Assembly (NCBI GenBank): GCA_019671005.1
Contig: CM033712.1
Span: forward strand, 76,830,479-76,894,478
Length of the DNA: 64,000 nucleotides
Origin: Hibiscus mutabilis
Lineage: Eukaryota; Streptophyta; Magnoliopsida; Malvales; Malvaceae
Direction: 5' to 3'
Every line of letters begins with the position of its first letter. Positions within the stretch are counted from its first letter, which is position 1. The notes under the pieces are model-generated. The model saw only the letters and a list, made by a program, of their open reading frames with translations, was not told the origin of the DNA and searched no databases. The position numbers were made by a program, and so were the translations under genes. This document shows positions 11,835 to 21,641 of this stretch, piece by piece.

Positions 11835-14800
11835 TTAAACTGGCAGACACTTTGTAATCATGCAGCAAAGAAGCAAGAAAGAAGAACTCACCCATGGAGG
11901 AGAAAATTTCCAAACGTTTTTTATGATTTTTACTTGGTCGCCTATTCGTTTTTCTGCATCTGCAACAAAAAGTGGTTCCATATTGGTTAAGGTTAATTCC
12001 TTCAAGTTGGTTAAGTTCTCAAAACCATGAACCTTAAGCTTTTTGCAACATCTGATCTCCAGTTCTTTTAAATTTGGCATGGACTCACCCTCCACTGTCC
12101 AGTTCACTAATTCCTTGAGCATCCACAATTTCAACACCTGGAGCATAGGAAAATGCTCACTGCGACAGATCATATTTTCGCCCCGAAAGGAATGAGCATA
12201 AAGCCTCAAGACCTTAAGCTTCTTCAGCTCCCCAAGAGCTTCCATGGGATCTTTTGATAGATGTGAAACTGACAAAGTGAGGACTTCAAGGTTTTCAGGA
12301 AGTTCACTGATCTGGAATGACTTTGGAAGCTGTCCCAGCAAATACAGTTTTGATAGATTTTTCAGTTTCTTCACCTCCCCTAGAGCAAGTTCTGCAGGCT
12401 CGTTTGAGTCACTTATCGATCTTAACTTCAATGACTCAAGATTGGTCAATGTAGAAAGCCAGTCAGCTAAAATTTTCATTGATTTTGCTAGGCATGTTAA
12501 CTTCAATTTCCTGAGACCATTCAAATTGACCACCCAATCTCTCTTGGGAATCTTCGTCCTGATTATCAACCCCCACAGAGTCTGAAGATTGCTTAATGCA
12601 CCACAAGCAGCTGTCTTCTGAATAGAAACATCAGCATAAATCTCACTCATATATAGATGTTGAAGCTTCTTTGCCTCCCAAATGGCACTCGGTAAAGTGA
12701 TTATATATGTATGCTTTATGTCCAAGGTCTCAAGGTGAGGCAGGCCACCAACTGATTCTGGGATTGAATCCAACAGTGTCCGTCTTAAGCCTAGGTATTT
12801 GAGCTGACGTAATCTGCCTAGCGTTTCATGAAGCACTGGTTTATATACACCTTCAAGATCCAGCACTACAAGCATTCCAAAGCCTCCCTTGACTAATTTG
12901 TTTAGCAGTTCACTTACTCCGTGTGTAGGTGCATCTCCTTTGCTCTTGTAGAATGAAATGTAAGAACGAAGATTGTGAATGCTGTTTTCTGGAGGGTCAG
13001 AGTCGATGTACATACCAGAGTGATCTGCAAGTCTTCTGATAGTAGATTGTGTCAGTAATGATGAACCTGAACTCGGGTGGCTGTAAAAAAATCCAACTTT
13101 CCCAGCATTTAGAAGCAGTGTATCGTATAATGTATTCATTACCTTACATGTTTTAGGGCTTCCATCTAAACTCCGTTTCTCTATCTCAATCATGTTTGTC
13201 CTTAATAGCTCATCAAAGCACTTTGCCTTTTCTTGTTCCTCCACCAGTCCCTCCGCAAGCCATAGCTGAAGCAACCTCCTTATTGGGATTTCATGCATTC
13301 TAGGAAACATTCCCAAATAAAGAAGACAACACTTTGACTGGAAAGACAAGTGCTGATAGGTCACAGCCACAGTATCGGACAAAGAGATTTCAACTGGAGA
13401 AATCAATTCATCAGAGGTTGATTGATCATCAGCTGAAGTGGCAATATTGGTCGTCACTTTGCTCTGTGCTTCTTCTCCAGTGATCGTATGCTCCACTTTT
13501 TCCTTGTTATCTTCTAGCATAGTATATGAAGGAACCTGCTGAGCCAAAGAGCATGATTCATATTCAATAGAATGCCTGCACTTGCCATTTGAAGAACCCG
13601 TCTGGTGAGCCATCAGCACTTCAATCTTTTCATGTTTTTGCTTACTATCTAACACAGCAACTTGGTCCGAGGAATTCAATTTACCTTTACCAGTCATGCC
13701 TTTTTTCTGTTCTCTTCTGTTGGTTTGTCCCATCACCTCAAACCATTCCTTATAATTTTGATCCTTCTTTTTGGTAGATAACAAACCTCCAAGCACAACT
13801 ATCGTGAGAGGTAAACCACGGCATCTTTGCAAGATCGCTACCTTCAAATCTGATGGTATATCATCTAAACTTGTTTGTACCTTCTCCGTGAACAATTTCC
13901 AACTTTCATCGTCGTTTAATGGGCGTAATGGAAGAACTACAGCCGGTGGGTTCATATGGTAGGCAAGATAAGCATTACGAGTAGTGAGTACCACTCTGCT
14001 ACCATTTGATGAGTTGGGGAAGACGGGATTGAGTCTATTCCAAATGTCAGGCGTTCGGACATCATCCAAAATAATCAAGTATCTTTTTCGGGTCAAGAAA
14101 AGGCTAAGCCCCTTCTGTAGTTGCTCAACAGATAAGCTACGGTTCTCTTTCACCTTTCTAAGCTGTCCAAATAGATCAAGCAACATATGTTTCTCATCAA
14201 AATCTTGTGGAACACTGATCCAAGCCCGACATTCAAAGTGCTGCCTACTTGCAATGCTGTTATAAAAGGTCCTCACAACAGTTGTCTTGCCAGAACCTGA
14301 CACACCTGACACTGAAACCAGAAAATGCAATCTGTAGTTGTTGAGTACTAGTTCTGCTATTTCGTGTATTTTATCTTCTAGTCCAAAAATGACCGATGCC
14401 TTATCCTTGATATCAGTAAGCCTCTCCCAGCGTTTCGCATGCTTCTGTTCTGAAGCATTTTCTTGCATATCTTTCAAGTTATGCAACAGATCCATCTCTG
14501 AAGTAACTCTGAAAATCCAAGAATTTGTCTTCCGTGCCACATCAACTTCTTGTACAGCAAGAACCACCCGGCTACCGTTCAATGAGTTGGGAAGGGAAGA
14601 TTTGATGTATTCCCAAATTTCAGCAGTCCAGACATCATATAAAACTATAAGGTACCTCTTATGAGCTAAGAGCCTGCGAAGATTCTGTTGCAATGACTTG
14701 ATGGGCATTAGTACCTCCGTCTTAACACCGGCAACTTGCTCCCAAATGTCAGTTAAAAGGTCCCTTGCATTGAACACCTCCGGAACATGAACCCATGCAC

Positions 14801-16241
14801 AACACTGGAAATGCGACTGAATATCTCCTGCAATATACATTGCCCATAATAGGGATGTCTTGCCAGAGCCTACCACACCCACGACCGAAATGAGAAATGA
14901 TAGCCTGCGAGGACTGAGGATTGATTCGGTTAACTCGTGTATCACAGCCCTGGCACTAGTAATACTGGAATCCTCCTCCAAATAGGCAGAAGATTTCACC
15001 AACTGTTGTTGAGGCAATTCATCCGAAGCTTTTCCAAATGATTTCGAGCCAGGATCGGCTAGAATCACCCGGCTGCCATTCAATGAGTAGGGGAAGATAG
15101 GTTCAAGATTATCCCAAAGAAGACTCTCCTGAACTCCATATAAAACTACCAAGAATCTTTTCCAAATCAAGAAATCATGAAGTCTCTGTTGCGGCGACCG
15201 TGGCACCTTCGGATCTTCTTCCTTGTCATAGTTGCATTGTTCTAAAATGGCGTCAACAATTTGTGTTTCTCCAGACAGCTCAGAAACATTTATCCAAACA
15301 CGGAAATGAAAACGTTGCTTAACAATTTCAGCATTATATACCGTCCACAGTAGAATTGCCTTACCGGAACTCGACACATCAGCCTTTAAAAGGAGACATT
15401 GTAACTTGCTGGAGCTGAGGATAGGTTGAGCTAACTTGTTCACTAAACCTTCCAAAACAACTGCAACTGATTTCTCCTCTAAATACTCACCGGTTTCGCC
15501 CCATACCTCGTCTGAAGCCATTGGAATGGCGGCATCTTCATCGACATCATCAAGAACAATTCCGCCAGCACTCCAATTTCTAGATAGTAATCTTCTTGGT
15601 GGAGGCTTGGCACCAATCGAATCAGTTCGCTTAATCCTTGTCAGCCCTTCAAGGTCAGCCTCTCTAGCCGTTGGGTTGTCTTCTCCAGACTTGGTCCTAA
15701 TTCCAGTACCTGCCACTGAACTTGTTGGAGCTTGCTGCATATCGGCGTCGGTAAAAGTGGACTGTTTGTGCAAATCAGCCACCGCCGGTGCGTTGTCTTG
15801 AGATATGGGTCCAATTCCAGAGCCTATTTCTGAGCTTGTTGGAGCAAGCTGCATATCGTCGTGTTCGGGGTCACTTGAGGAAGTTATGGGTTCACTTTGC
15901 GCATCATTGGGAAGCCACTGCCTGACTCTTCTTCTCAGTTTCCCGATCTTGTTGTTGAAACGCCATTTAAGGACGAAAATTTCCTGAGGCTTCAATGTTT
16001 TCCTGGAAATGAGGGGTTCAATGATGTCCTCCAGAGAGTAAATCTCCCGAATAAGCTTCTCCCAGTCTTCGATTGTGTGGCTACTGCTTTCATTATCCTC
16101 TGCACCTTTCAAGATCTTCTGGAACTCTTTCAACTCCTTGATGTGCTTGGGGACCTGGCTTTTCGAACCCGGAAAATTTGTTTCTTTACGACAAAGCAGA
16201 TTGAGTTTTTCTATCAGAATCTCTGTTATTTCCAAAGCCAT
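11835..16241 (-). CDS. NLR immune receptor with three tandem NB cores
   Basis: A 1468-codon uninterrupted frame for a cytoplasmic plant NLR (Rx/RPP13-like CNL). Residues 1-110 resemble a short Rx-type coiled coil. Residues 125-200 are a Ser/Thr-rich linker with a duplicated MQ(L/Q)APTSS block. Three homologous nucleotide-binding cores follow. NB1 (about 260-400) has a degraded P-loop (ADVSSSGKA) and kinase-2 FLVVLYGVQ. NB2 (about 425-575) has P-loop GVVGSGKTS and kinase-2 YLIVLYDVW. NB3 (about 618-830) has P-loop GVSGSGKTT, kinase-2 YLIILDDVR, VVLTTRN and GLPL. All three share the NGSRV(I/V)L motif. ARC2 (FQSKCCLLYLGMFPR, about 972) comes only after a roughly 115-residue polar insertion. The MHD position reads VMNTLYD (about 1034). 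LRRs run from about 1100 to 1440. A splice donor (atgg/gtgagttc) at 11891 suggests the last about 18 residues are intron read-through. The start is the ATG that opens the Rx-type domain. Intact, so probably functional; the activity itself is inferred from the family. Confidence 0.92.
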   Translation of the reverse strand: MALEITEILIEKLNLLCRKETNFPGSKSQVPKHIKELKEFQKILKGAEDNESSSHTIEDWEKLIREIYSLEDIIEPLISRKTLKPQEIFVLKWRFNNKIGKLRRRVRQWLPNDAQSEPITSSSDPEHDDMQLAPTSSEIGSGIGPISQDNAPAVADLHKQSTFTDADMQQAPTSSVAGTGIRTKSGEDNPTAREADLEGLTRIKRTDSIGAKPPPRRLLSRNWSAGGIVLDDVDEDAAIPMASDEVWGETGEYLEEKSVAVVLEGLVNKLAQPILSSSKLQCLLLKADVSSSGKAILLWTVYNAEIVKQRFHFRVWINVSELSGETQIVDAILEQCNYDKEEDPKVPRSPQQRLHDFLIWKRFLVVLYGVQESLLWDNLEPIFPYSLNGSRVILADPGSKSFGKASDELPQQQLVKSSAYLEEDSSITSARAVIHELTESILSPRRLSFLISVVGVVGSGKTSLLWAMYIAGDIQSHFQCCAWVHVPEVFNARDLLTDIWEQVAGVKTEVLMPIKSLQQNLRRLLAHKRYLIVLYDVWTAEIWEYIKSSLPNSLNGSRVVLAVQEVDVARKTNSWIFRVTSEMDLLHNLKDMQENASEQKHAKRWERLTDIKDKASVIFGLEDKIHEIAELVLNNYRLHFLVSVSGVSGSGKTTVVRTFYNSIASRQHFECRAWISVPQDFDEKHMLLDLFGQLRKVKENRSLSVEQLQKGLSLFLTRKRYLIILDDVRTPDIWNRLNPVFPNSSNGSRVVLTTRNAYLAYHMNPPAVVLPLRPLNDDESWKLFTEKVQTSLDDIPSDLKVAILQRCRGLPLTIVVLGGLLSTKKKDQNYKEWFEVMGQTNRREQKKGMTGKGKLNSSDQVAVLDSKQKHEKIEVLMAHQTGSSNGKCRHSIEYESCSLAQQVPSYTMLEDNKEKVEHTITGEEAQSKVTTNIATSADDQSTSDELISPVEISLSDTVAVTYQHLSFQSKCCLLYLGMFPRMHEIPIRRLLQLWLAEGLVEEQEKAKCFDELLRTNMIEIEKRSLDGSPKTCKVMNTLYDTLLLNAGKVGFFYSHPSSGSSLLTQSTIRRLADHSGMYIDSDPPENSIHNLRSYISFYKSKGDAPTHGVSELLNKLVKGGFGMLVVLDLEGVYKPVLHETLGRLRQLKYLGLRRTLLDSIPESVGGLPHLETLDIKHTYIITLPSAIWEAKKLQHLYMSEIYADVSIQKTAACGALSNLQTLWGLIIRTKIPKRDWVVNLNGLRKLKLTCLAKSMKILADWLSTLTNLESLKLRSISDSNEPAELALGEVKKLKNLSKLYLLGQLPKSFQISELPENLEVLTLSVSHLSKDPMEALGELKKLKVLRLYAHSFRGENMICRSEHFPMLQVLKLWMLKELVNWTVEGESMPNLKELEIRCCKKLKVHGFENLTNLKELTLTNMEPLFVADAEKRIGDQVKIIKNVWKFSPPWVSSSFLLLCCMITKCLPV

Positions 16242-16990
16242 GGAGTCTCAGCTATCAACTTTATCTCTCGAACCTAACTGCCGTCACGATGAAAGCCGAC
16301 AGAAGGATGCCACCGCCCACGGGCGCTTAACAGAGTGGTTGTCGGTGTGTGGCTTCTGATTTCTTACTTCTAAATTCTAACCGATGTAATTTGAAGATTA
16401 AACTACACTTTCGAAGATACTTTTATTTTAGTTATAAACTTTTAAAACTTATATTATGGTAATTAAACTTTTAATTTGTTTTTATTATAGTCATTTCTGT
16501 TAATCATCTTTAGAAAATGTTAATGTAGAATTCTCCAAATGAAATTTTTAATTTTCCAAATTTTTAAGTACTATAAAAGTTAAATTTTTTATGAACAGAG
16601 TGGTCATGAATAATCTCAGCAGTAGAAAACATTCAATTTGTTAGAAGGTTAATATAGTTTAGTATCAAGTTGATCTTACAATTAACGGTGATTGATTGAA
16701 AAATTTTAACTGTTAATTTTGAATGAGATCTAATTGATATTTGAGGAGATTGGAAAAAATTTCAATGTGTTTGAATTAATAAAATAAAGAAAAAAAGAGA
16801 GGAATCGTTTGATGATTTTTTCGACTAAAAAAACTATCAAACGACAACAAAAACAACAACCAAAGGAAACGGTACTCTAAAAAAACTAAAAGTTAAAACT
16901 TTTTAACCAGTCACTGTTAACTCTCAAATCAACTATCATCCAAACTATGTTAATTTTTTAGTTAAATGAAACATTTTCACCGTTAAAATT

Positions 16991-17228
16991 AATTGGTGAC
17001 CACTTCATTCATCAAAAAATTAATTTTTTAGGTATTATCAATTCTTAAATTTAAAGGTTCGAAAAAATACTTTAATGATAATTTATTAATTGATTAATAA
17101 GATGAGAATAATTGGTGACCACTTCATTCATCAAAAAATTAATTTTTTAGGTATTATCAATTCTTAAATTTAAAGGTTCGAAAAAATACTTTAATGATAA
17201 TTTATTAATTGATTAATAAGATGAGAAC
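16991..17228. repeat. 119-bp tandem duplication
   Basis: Bases 16991-17109 (starting aattggtgaccacttcattc) are repeated head-to-tail at 17110-17228. By eye they differ only at the last base (gatgagaat versus gatgagaac). The near identity implies a recent local duplication or possibly an assembly artefact. Confidence 0.9.
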
Positions 17229-18486
17229 GAGCATAACCATTTTATTGGTGAGAACTAATTTATTAAAAATGACATTTAAATGGTTGATGATTAAAAAAAA
17301 TAACATGATAAATATTATTTTAAAAATATCATGTCAACATTATTGTTAAAATTTTGTTGTTTATCACAACAGATGAACATAACGCTAATGACACTTTTAC
17401 TGAAAAAACTTATTTAATGACCAAAAAATTGAAGTAGTTTGATGGAAAATAACGATGTTTATCCTTTATATTTAGTTTAAAGGGTTTTTTTTTTTAATTT
17501 TTAGTGTGATTATATGGTAATATATGTTCTTTGCTTTTAGACTTTTAAAAATGCACGACATTATATAAATTATGTTGTTCGAATTTAAATTATCTAGGAA
17601 AAAAACAAAGTCTTTTATCATTGGAACCACTTAATAAGATCAGAAAATTTTAGTTTTTAAACTCATTAATGTATGACATTGTGAAAAATAATATGATTCT
17701 AATATACCTGCTAAAGTGTATGTAAAATTAGGGGTGGAGCGTTTTAAAAATATCTGATCCGACCCGATTATTCGATCTGAAAATTCAAATATTCGACCTG
17801 ATTTTTTATTTATGGATCGAATATTCTACACGATTTTAAATTTTAGGGATTATAATATTTCAAGTTTCGAATTATCCGAAAATTTAAAATTTCATGAATA
17901 TTAATCTGGTTATATTTAACAATTTGATGCTTGTTATATCTGAAAATTAAAAAAAATCGAAATTTTCATAGATGGGAATCTTGTTATATTTAACAATTTG
18001 TTGTTTGTAGCACAATTGACCTCTAAATTATACATTTTACCACTTTAGTATATAAACTATACATATGTTATAGTTTTTAGCTCAAAAGTTAACAAATGAT
18101 AAAAAAAGCAAACAATTAAAGGATGCAATGTAGAATTATTTAGCTTATATTTTTATTAAAAAATAAAATTTAAAATCATTAATATTCTCTTTCCTTCCCC
18201 GTCTTCTTATTACTCCCCCTCCTATTTCTTCTTTATTTTTTTTAAATAAAACAAACTAAGAAAAATAATAAGCTGCAAAATGGTCCCTTGCATTTTAAGA
18301 TGCTTGTATTTTGGTCATTAAACCTTTAAAGCTTGCATTATAGTTATTAGACTTTAAATTTGCTTTCATCTTGATCATTACCGTCACTCACATATCATTT
18401 TCAAATAAATATACACACTCTAATAGAATGACACGTGTCACCATCTTATTGGTTAATCAAAATTGAGACAATATTTTGCTGAGAAA

Positions 18487-18536
18487 GGAATCGAACCCAA
18501 TCTTTTGAGGTTTCAACGTTTAACCACTTAAACTCG
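18487..18536 (-). repeat. tRNA-like pol III module (SINE relic)
   Basis: On the minus strand, a near-consensus A box (gagtttaagtgg) is followed about 30 bases later by a perfect B box (GGGTTCGATTCC, 18487-18498). There is no acceptor stem or cloverleaf, so it is not a tRNA gene. It is most likely the head of an old SINE. Confidence 0.5.
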
Positions 18537-19646
18537 AGACGACATATATGAATAGATACACTTTTGTCTATATGGCACGATTGGCGAAGCACATATTTCC
18601 TGGGCTTTGAGTTAAACACGATCAGTTTTGCATTATCAATGACCAAAATTAAAAAAACGAAGGAAAATGTAAAATTATACAAATTTTGTCCAAAAAAAAA
18701 AAAAAAACACTGACGGTACATGTCAAAGACACACGTTAGCATGAGCAAAAGTCAGATGACAATGGTGACACATGTATAAACTTTGTCTTCAATCAATCGA
18801 TGAGCGTATGATTAAAAGACTGTTTAAAAACCTGAATGAATTTAAATACTCGTACTAATATGCCTCTTGACAAGTACCGTGTACTTATTCTTTTTGGACA
18901 AAGTTCGTATAATATCTTTTGGGCACATTATTATTTTTATTTTAATCCCTTAATGTAAAATCTCATGTCAAGTGTCACGTAATGCAAATATGTATTTCGT
19001 CGTACGCTTTGTCTATAGGCTAATGTCGATATACAACTTTGTTCTATGTGGCATGATATATATATTTATTTGAAACGGTGATATTTGAAAAATTAAAGTA
19101 TAATTTTACGAACAAATTGCTAGTTGTTTTTAGGTAGGGATGGCAACAAAGCAGGGCGGGACAAGTTTTTGGCCGACCCGAAACTCAAGAGTCTCAACTC
19201 GATCCCGACCCGCTCCTACATTTTTTTAATGTTTTACCCGCCCCGAATCCGCCCGACATTTTAAATGAAAACTCAACCCCGACTCGATTCGCCCCGTCAA
19301 TTACATTTTCCAAATTTTCTCACATATACTCAGATTTTTTGATCTACCAAACCGTCTCAACAAATCTGGAAAAAAAATTAAAAAAAAACACAACAATATG
19401 GAAGAGATAAGCAAAAAAAACGTGCAAACATCAACAAAATCAAACATGAAAATGAAAAAAAGAATGAAAAACAAAACCTCCAATGAATACCTAAAACAAA
19501 TCCACAGAAATGAAAGTTATTTGTAGAACACCCTCAAAAATCAAATTGATTTTCATGTACTCATTTAATACTTATGCATGATCCCAAAAGTTTGAGCTTA
19601 GAAAAGGAAAAAAAAACATGTAAAACAAAGAGATTGGAAGAAAGTT

Positions 19647-20649
19647 ATATTGCACTGATACGGAAACGAGGACAGACGCAAGGACAAAATACGTTAATTT
19701 TTAAAATTATATGGTACGGATACGATAAACATAGGTAAATTCTAAAATTTTAATATACTCAAATATTTATGAGGTCTAAAATCTTACATATTCACCTATA
19801 CAAAATTAATGGTTTTCAGTTTCACTTATTCTATTCATCTCGCCAGTATATTAAATAAGATTTTTGCGGTCAAAAATCTAACATATTCAAAAATACAAAT
19901 AATGTGTAAAAAACATAATAATGCATTTGGACTAAGAAAATAAATTGGTTTGGTCAAGTAACAACTTAACATGTTGTCTAGCCTTCATTAATGCAACTCA
20001 AAATCGTCCATTAATGCCTCATTTAGCAAATAATAAAAAATAAGATTAAACTTATCAAACATTAAAAAAATAAGCATCAACAAACGTTAACAAAATATAA
20101 AAATGGGAACAAATTCTTTCAGCTTCAGCCGCCAAGAACCTTTCCCCTTTTCCAAATCCACGCCAAACCTAAGATGACAACCAGCTTCAAGAACCGCAAG
20201 AAGCACGCCCGCAACCGTATCTGAAAACACCACCACAGAGTCTTAGTCGACAAGTATCATTTGTATTTTGGAAAAGTCTGTATGAGGTACTTTCACAAGT
20301 TCCGCAATAAATTTTATTGCTCCATCGTCAACATCAACAAGTTCTGGTTTTTCATCCCCAAGGACGTGAAGCGGCGCCGATGATCGATGTGACTCAGCAC
20401 AAGTACTTTAAGATGTTCGGAAAAGGTGTTTTAAGCCAATGCCAAAATATTTGGGTACGCGCATGAACTTCCGACTTCTGTCCTCGAAACGTCCACTTCA
20501 GTCTTTCGACGTATCCAATTAATCTTCCAGCGTACCCTTTAAACGTGGGACGTCCCCGGGGCGTACCCCAATTGTACCCATATCGTATCTGTCCCGGAAA
20601 CGTTTCTGGTATATGGGACGCCCCTTATATACCGTACTAGTGTTTCATA
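19647..20649. mobile_element. Pack-MULE-like nested element
   Basis: A 1003-base insert is flanked by an 11-base direct repeat, GGAAGAAAGTT, at 19636-19646 and 20650-20660. The ends are weakly inverted: ttgCACTgaTACGG at the left, and aCACTagTACGG in the reverse complement of the right end. Both flanks carry 'gatacg/ggtacg' motifs. The interior holds a broken RPL27a copy with part of its 5' leader. A 9-11 bp duplication plus a captured host gene fragment is the Pack-MULE pattern. A retro-pseudogene inserted in another element is the alternative. Confidence 0.55.
20174..20436 (+). pseudogene. RPL27A: 60S ribosomal protein L27a fragment
   Basis: Starting at ATG 20174 the translation reads MTTSFKNRKKHAR and then jumps to KHHHRVLVDKYH, YFGKVCMRYFHKFRNKFYC, IVNINKFW, DVTQHKYFKMFGKGVL. 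This is plant cytosolic ribosomal protein uL15 (L27a). The Gly/His-rich segment between the N-terminus and the HHHR block is missing, with a stop (TGA) at the junction. A further frame break occurs near 20350, and the C-terminal third is absent. Sequence just upstream (agccgccaagaacc...) looks like the gene's own 5' leader. No intron is visible. It lies inside a transposon-like element, so a captured or processed copy is likely and it is non-functional. Confidence 0.85.
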
Positions 20650-20909
20650 GGAAGAAAGTTTAAAAATAAATAAAACTATATATATATATATGAAATTATT
20701 AAAATAAATGTAAAAAAGAAAATATTTAATTTAGTTTAAAAATATAATTTCATTTATTTATGAAATTATTAAAATAAATGTGAAAAAGAAAAATATTCAA
20801 TTTAATTTAAAAATATAAAAATTATATATCTAATATCATTTTAAATTTTCCTTCAACTATATGTTAAATATATTTAAAATATATTCATATTTAAATTAAT
20901 TATTTGAAT

Positions 20910-20962
20910 TAGTTAAGTGGTTTGTATGGTTTTATACATCCAAGTGATTTAGGTTCAAGTCC
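20910..20962 (+). repeat. tRNA-like pol III module
   Basis: Perfect A box (TAGTTAAGTGG, 20910-20920) and perfect B box (GGTTCAAGTCC, 20952-20962) at tRNA-like spacing. No cloverleaf can be drawn, so this is a SINE head or tRNA relic rather than a tRNA gene. It lies inside the hAT-like element. Confidence 0.55.
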
Positions 20963-21054
20963 CCTTGCAATCATTTTTAATTTTTTATTCCCTAGCATTT
21001 ACTGCATTATAAGATATATAAAAACTAGTGCAATTCATTTTATTAAGGCTGAAT

Positions 21055-21105
21055 TGGTGCAATGGTAAAGTTGCGGGGTTTTACTCATGAAGTTGTGGAT
21101 TCAAA
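21055..21105 (+). repeat. second tRNA-like pol III module
   Basis: A box TGGTGCAATGG (21055-21065) and a near-consensus B box (ggattcaaacc, about 21097-21107), 145 bases after the previous module and in the same orientation. The two modules may be the heads of tandem SINE relics. Confidence 0.5.
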
Positions 21106-21641
21106 CCTCATGTTATGCATTTTTTTATATTCTTGAATTTTCTTTTCATTAGGTGATGACACGTGTCACCACTTGATTGGAGAAAATAAATATATTAAAA
21201 AATAAAATAATAATTAGATTAAAATCATCTAATCGGGTGACGCAGTCGTCACCAGGTTGGTTGATTAATTTTAGTTATTTAAATTAAAATTAGGACTAAA
21301 TTGATATAATAGGTAACTAACAAGGATCAAATGTGTAATTATACAAATTTTACTTTAACGGCCACGTCACCTTTCCGTTAGCTTTTAATGGCCGATAGTC
21401 AAAATAGGTCTATTTAAATAGTTGGGTGGTCAAAATTTAAATTTTTTTAGTTGGGTGGTCACTGAGTTAGTTTTCCCTTAAATATATATCGAGTCGGGTT
21501 GGGTTAGAGAATTTCCATCTTAAACCCGAACCCCCTGCCCCGAACCCGAATCCAAATCCAATTTTTTAAAAATAACTTGCCCTAATCGGTTCGAGTCGGG
21601 ACCTGACGGGGCCGAGTTAAATTATCAACCCTATTTTTAGG

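Larger units (their letters stand above)
16242..19126. other. intergenic upstream of the triple-NB NLR
   Basis: No gene seen. The first few hundred bases would hold the promoter and 5' UTR of the minus-strand NLR. Near 17728 a TAGGGGTGGAGCG end followed by 'gatccgacccgattattcg' looks like one end of an eroded hAT-type element without a partner. A 119-bp tandem duplication (16991-17228) and a tRNA-like module (about 18487-18536) are listed separately. Confidence 0.5.
19135..21633. mobile_element. 2.5-kb hAT-like element with 8-bp TSD
   Basis: The element begins TAGGGATGGCAA and ends TTATCAACCCTA, imperfect inverted termini. It is flanked by a perfect 8-bp duplication, TTTTTAGG, at 19127-19134 and 21634-21641. 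Both sub-terminal regions are GC-rich with cccgacccg / cgagtcgggtt blocks. There is no hAT transposase frame, so it is non-autonomous. Nested inside are a second element (19647-20649), a ribosomal-protein pseudogene and two tRNA-like modules. Confidence 0.75.

Noticed and set aside
12244..16359. Several plus-strand frames (60-126 codons) across the minus-strand NLR
   Set aside because: Antisense shadows of the 1468-codon NLR frame; no independent protein features.
18445..21110. A/B-box modules as tRNA genes
   Set aside because: No cloverleaf, no acceptor stem and one or more box mismatches; better read as SINE heads.
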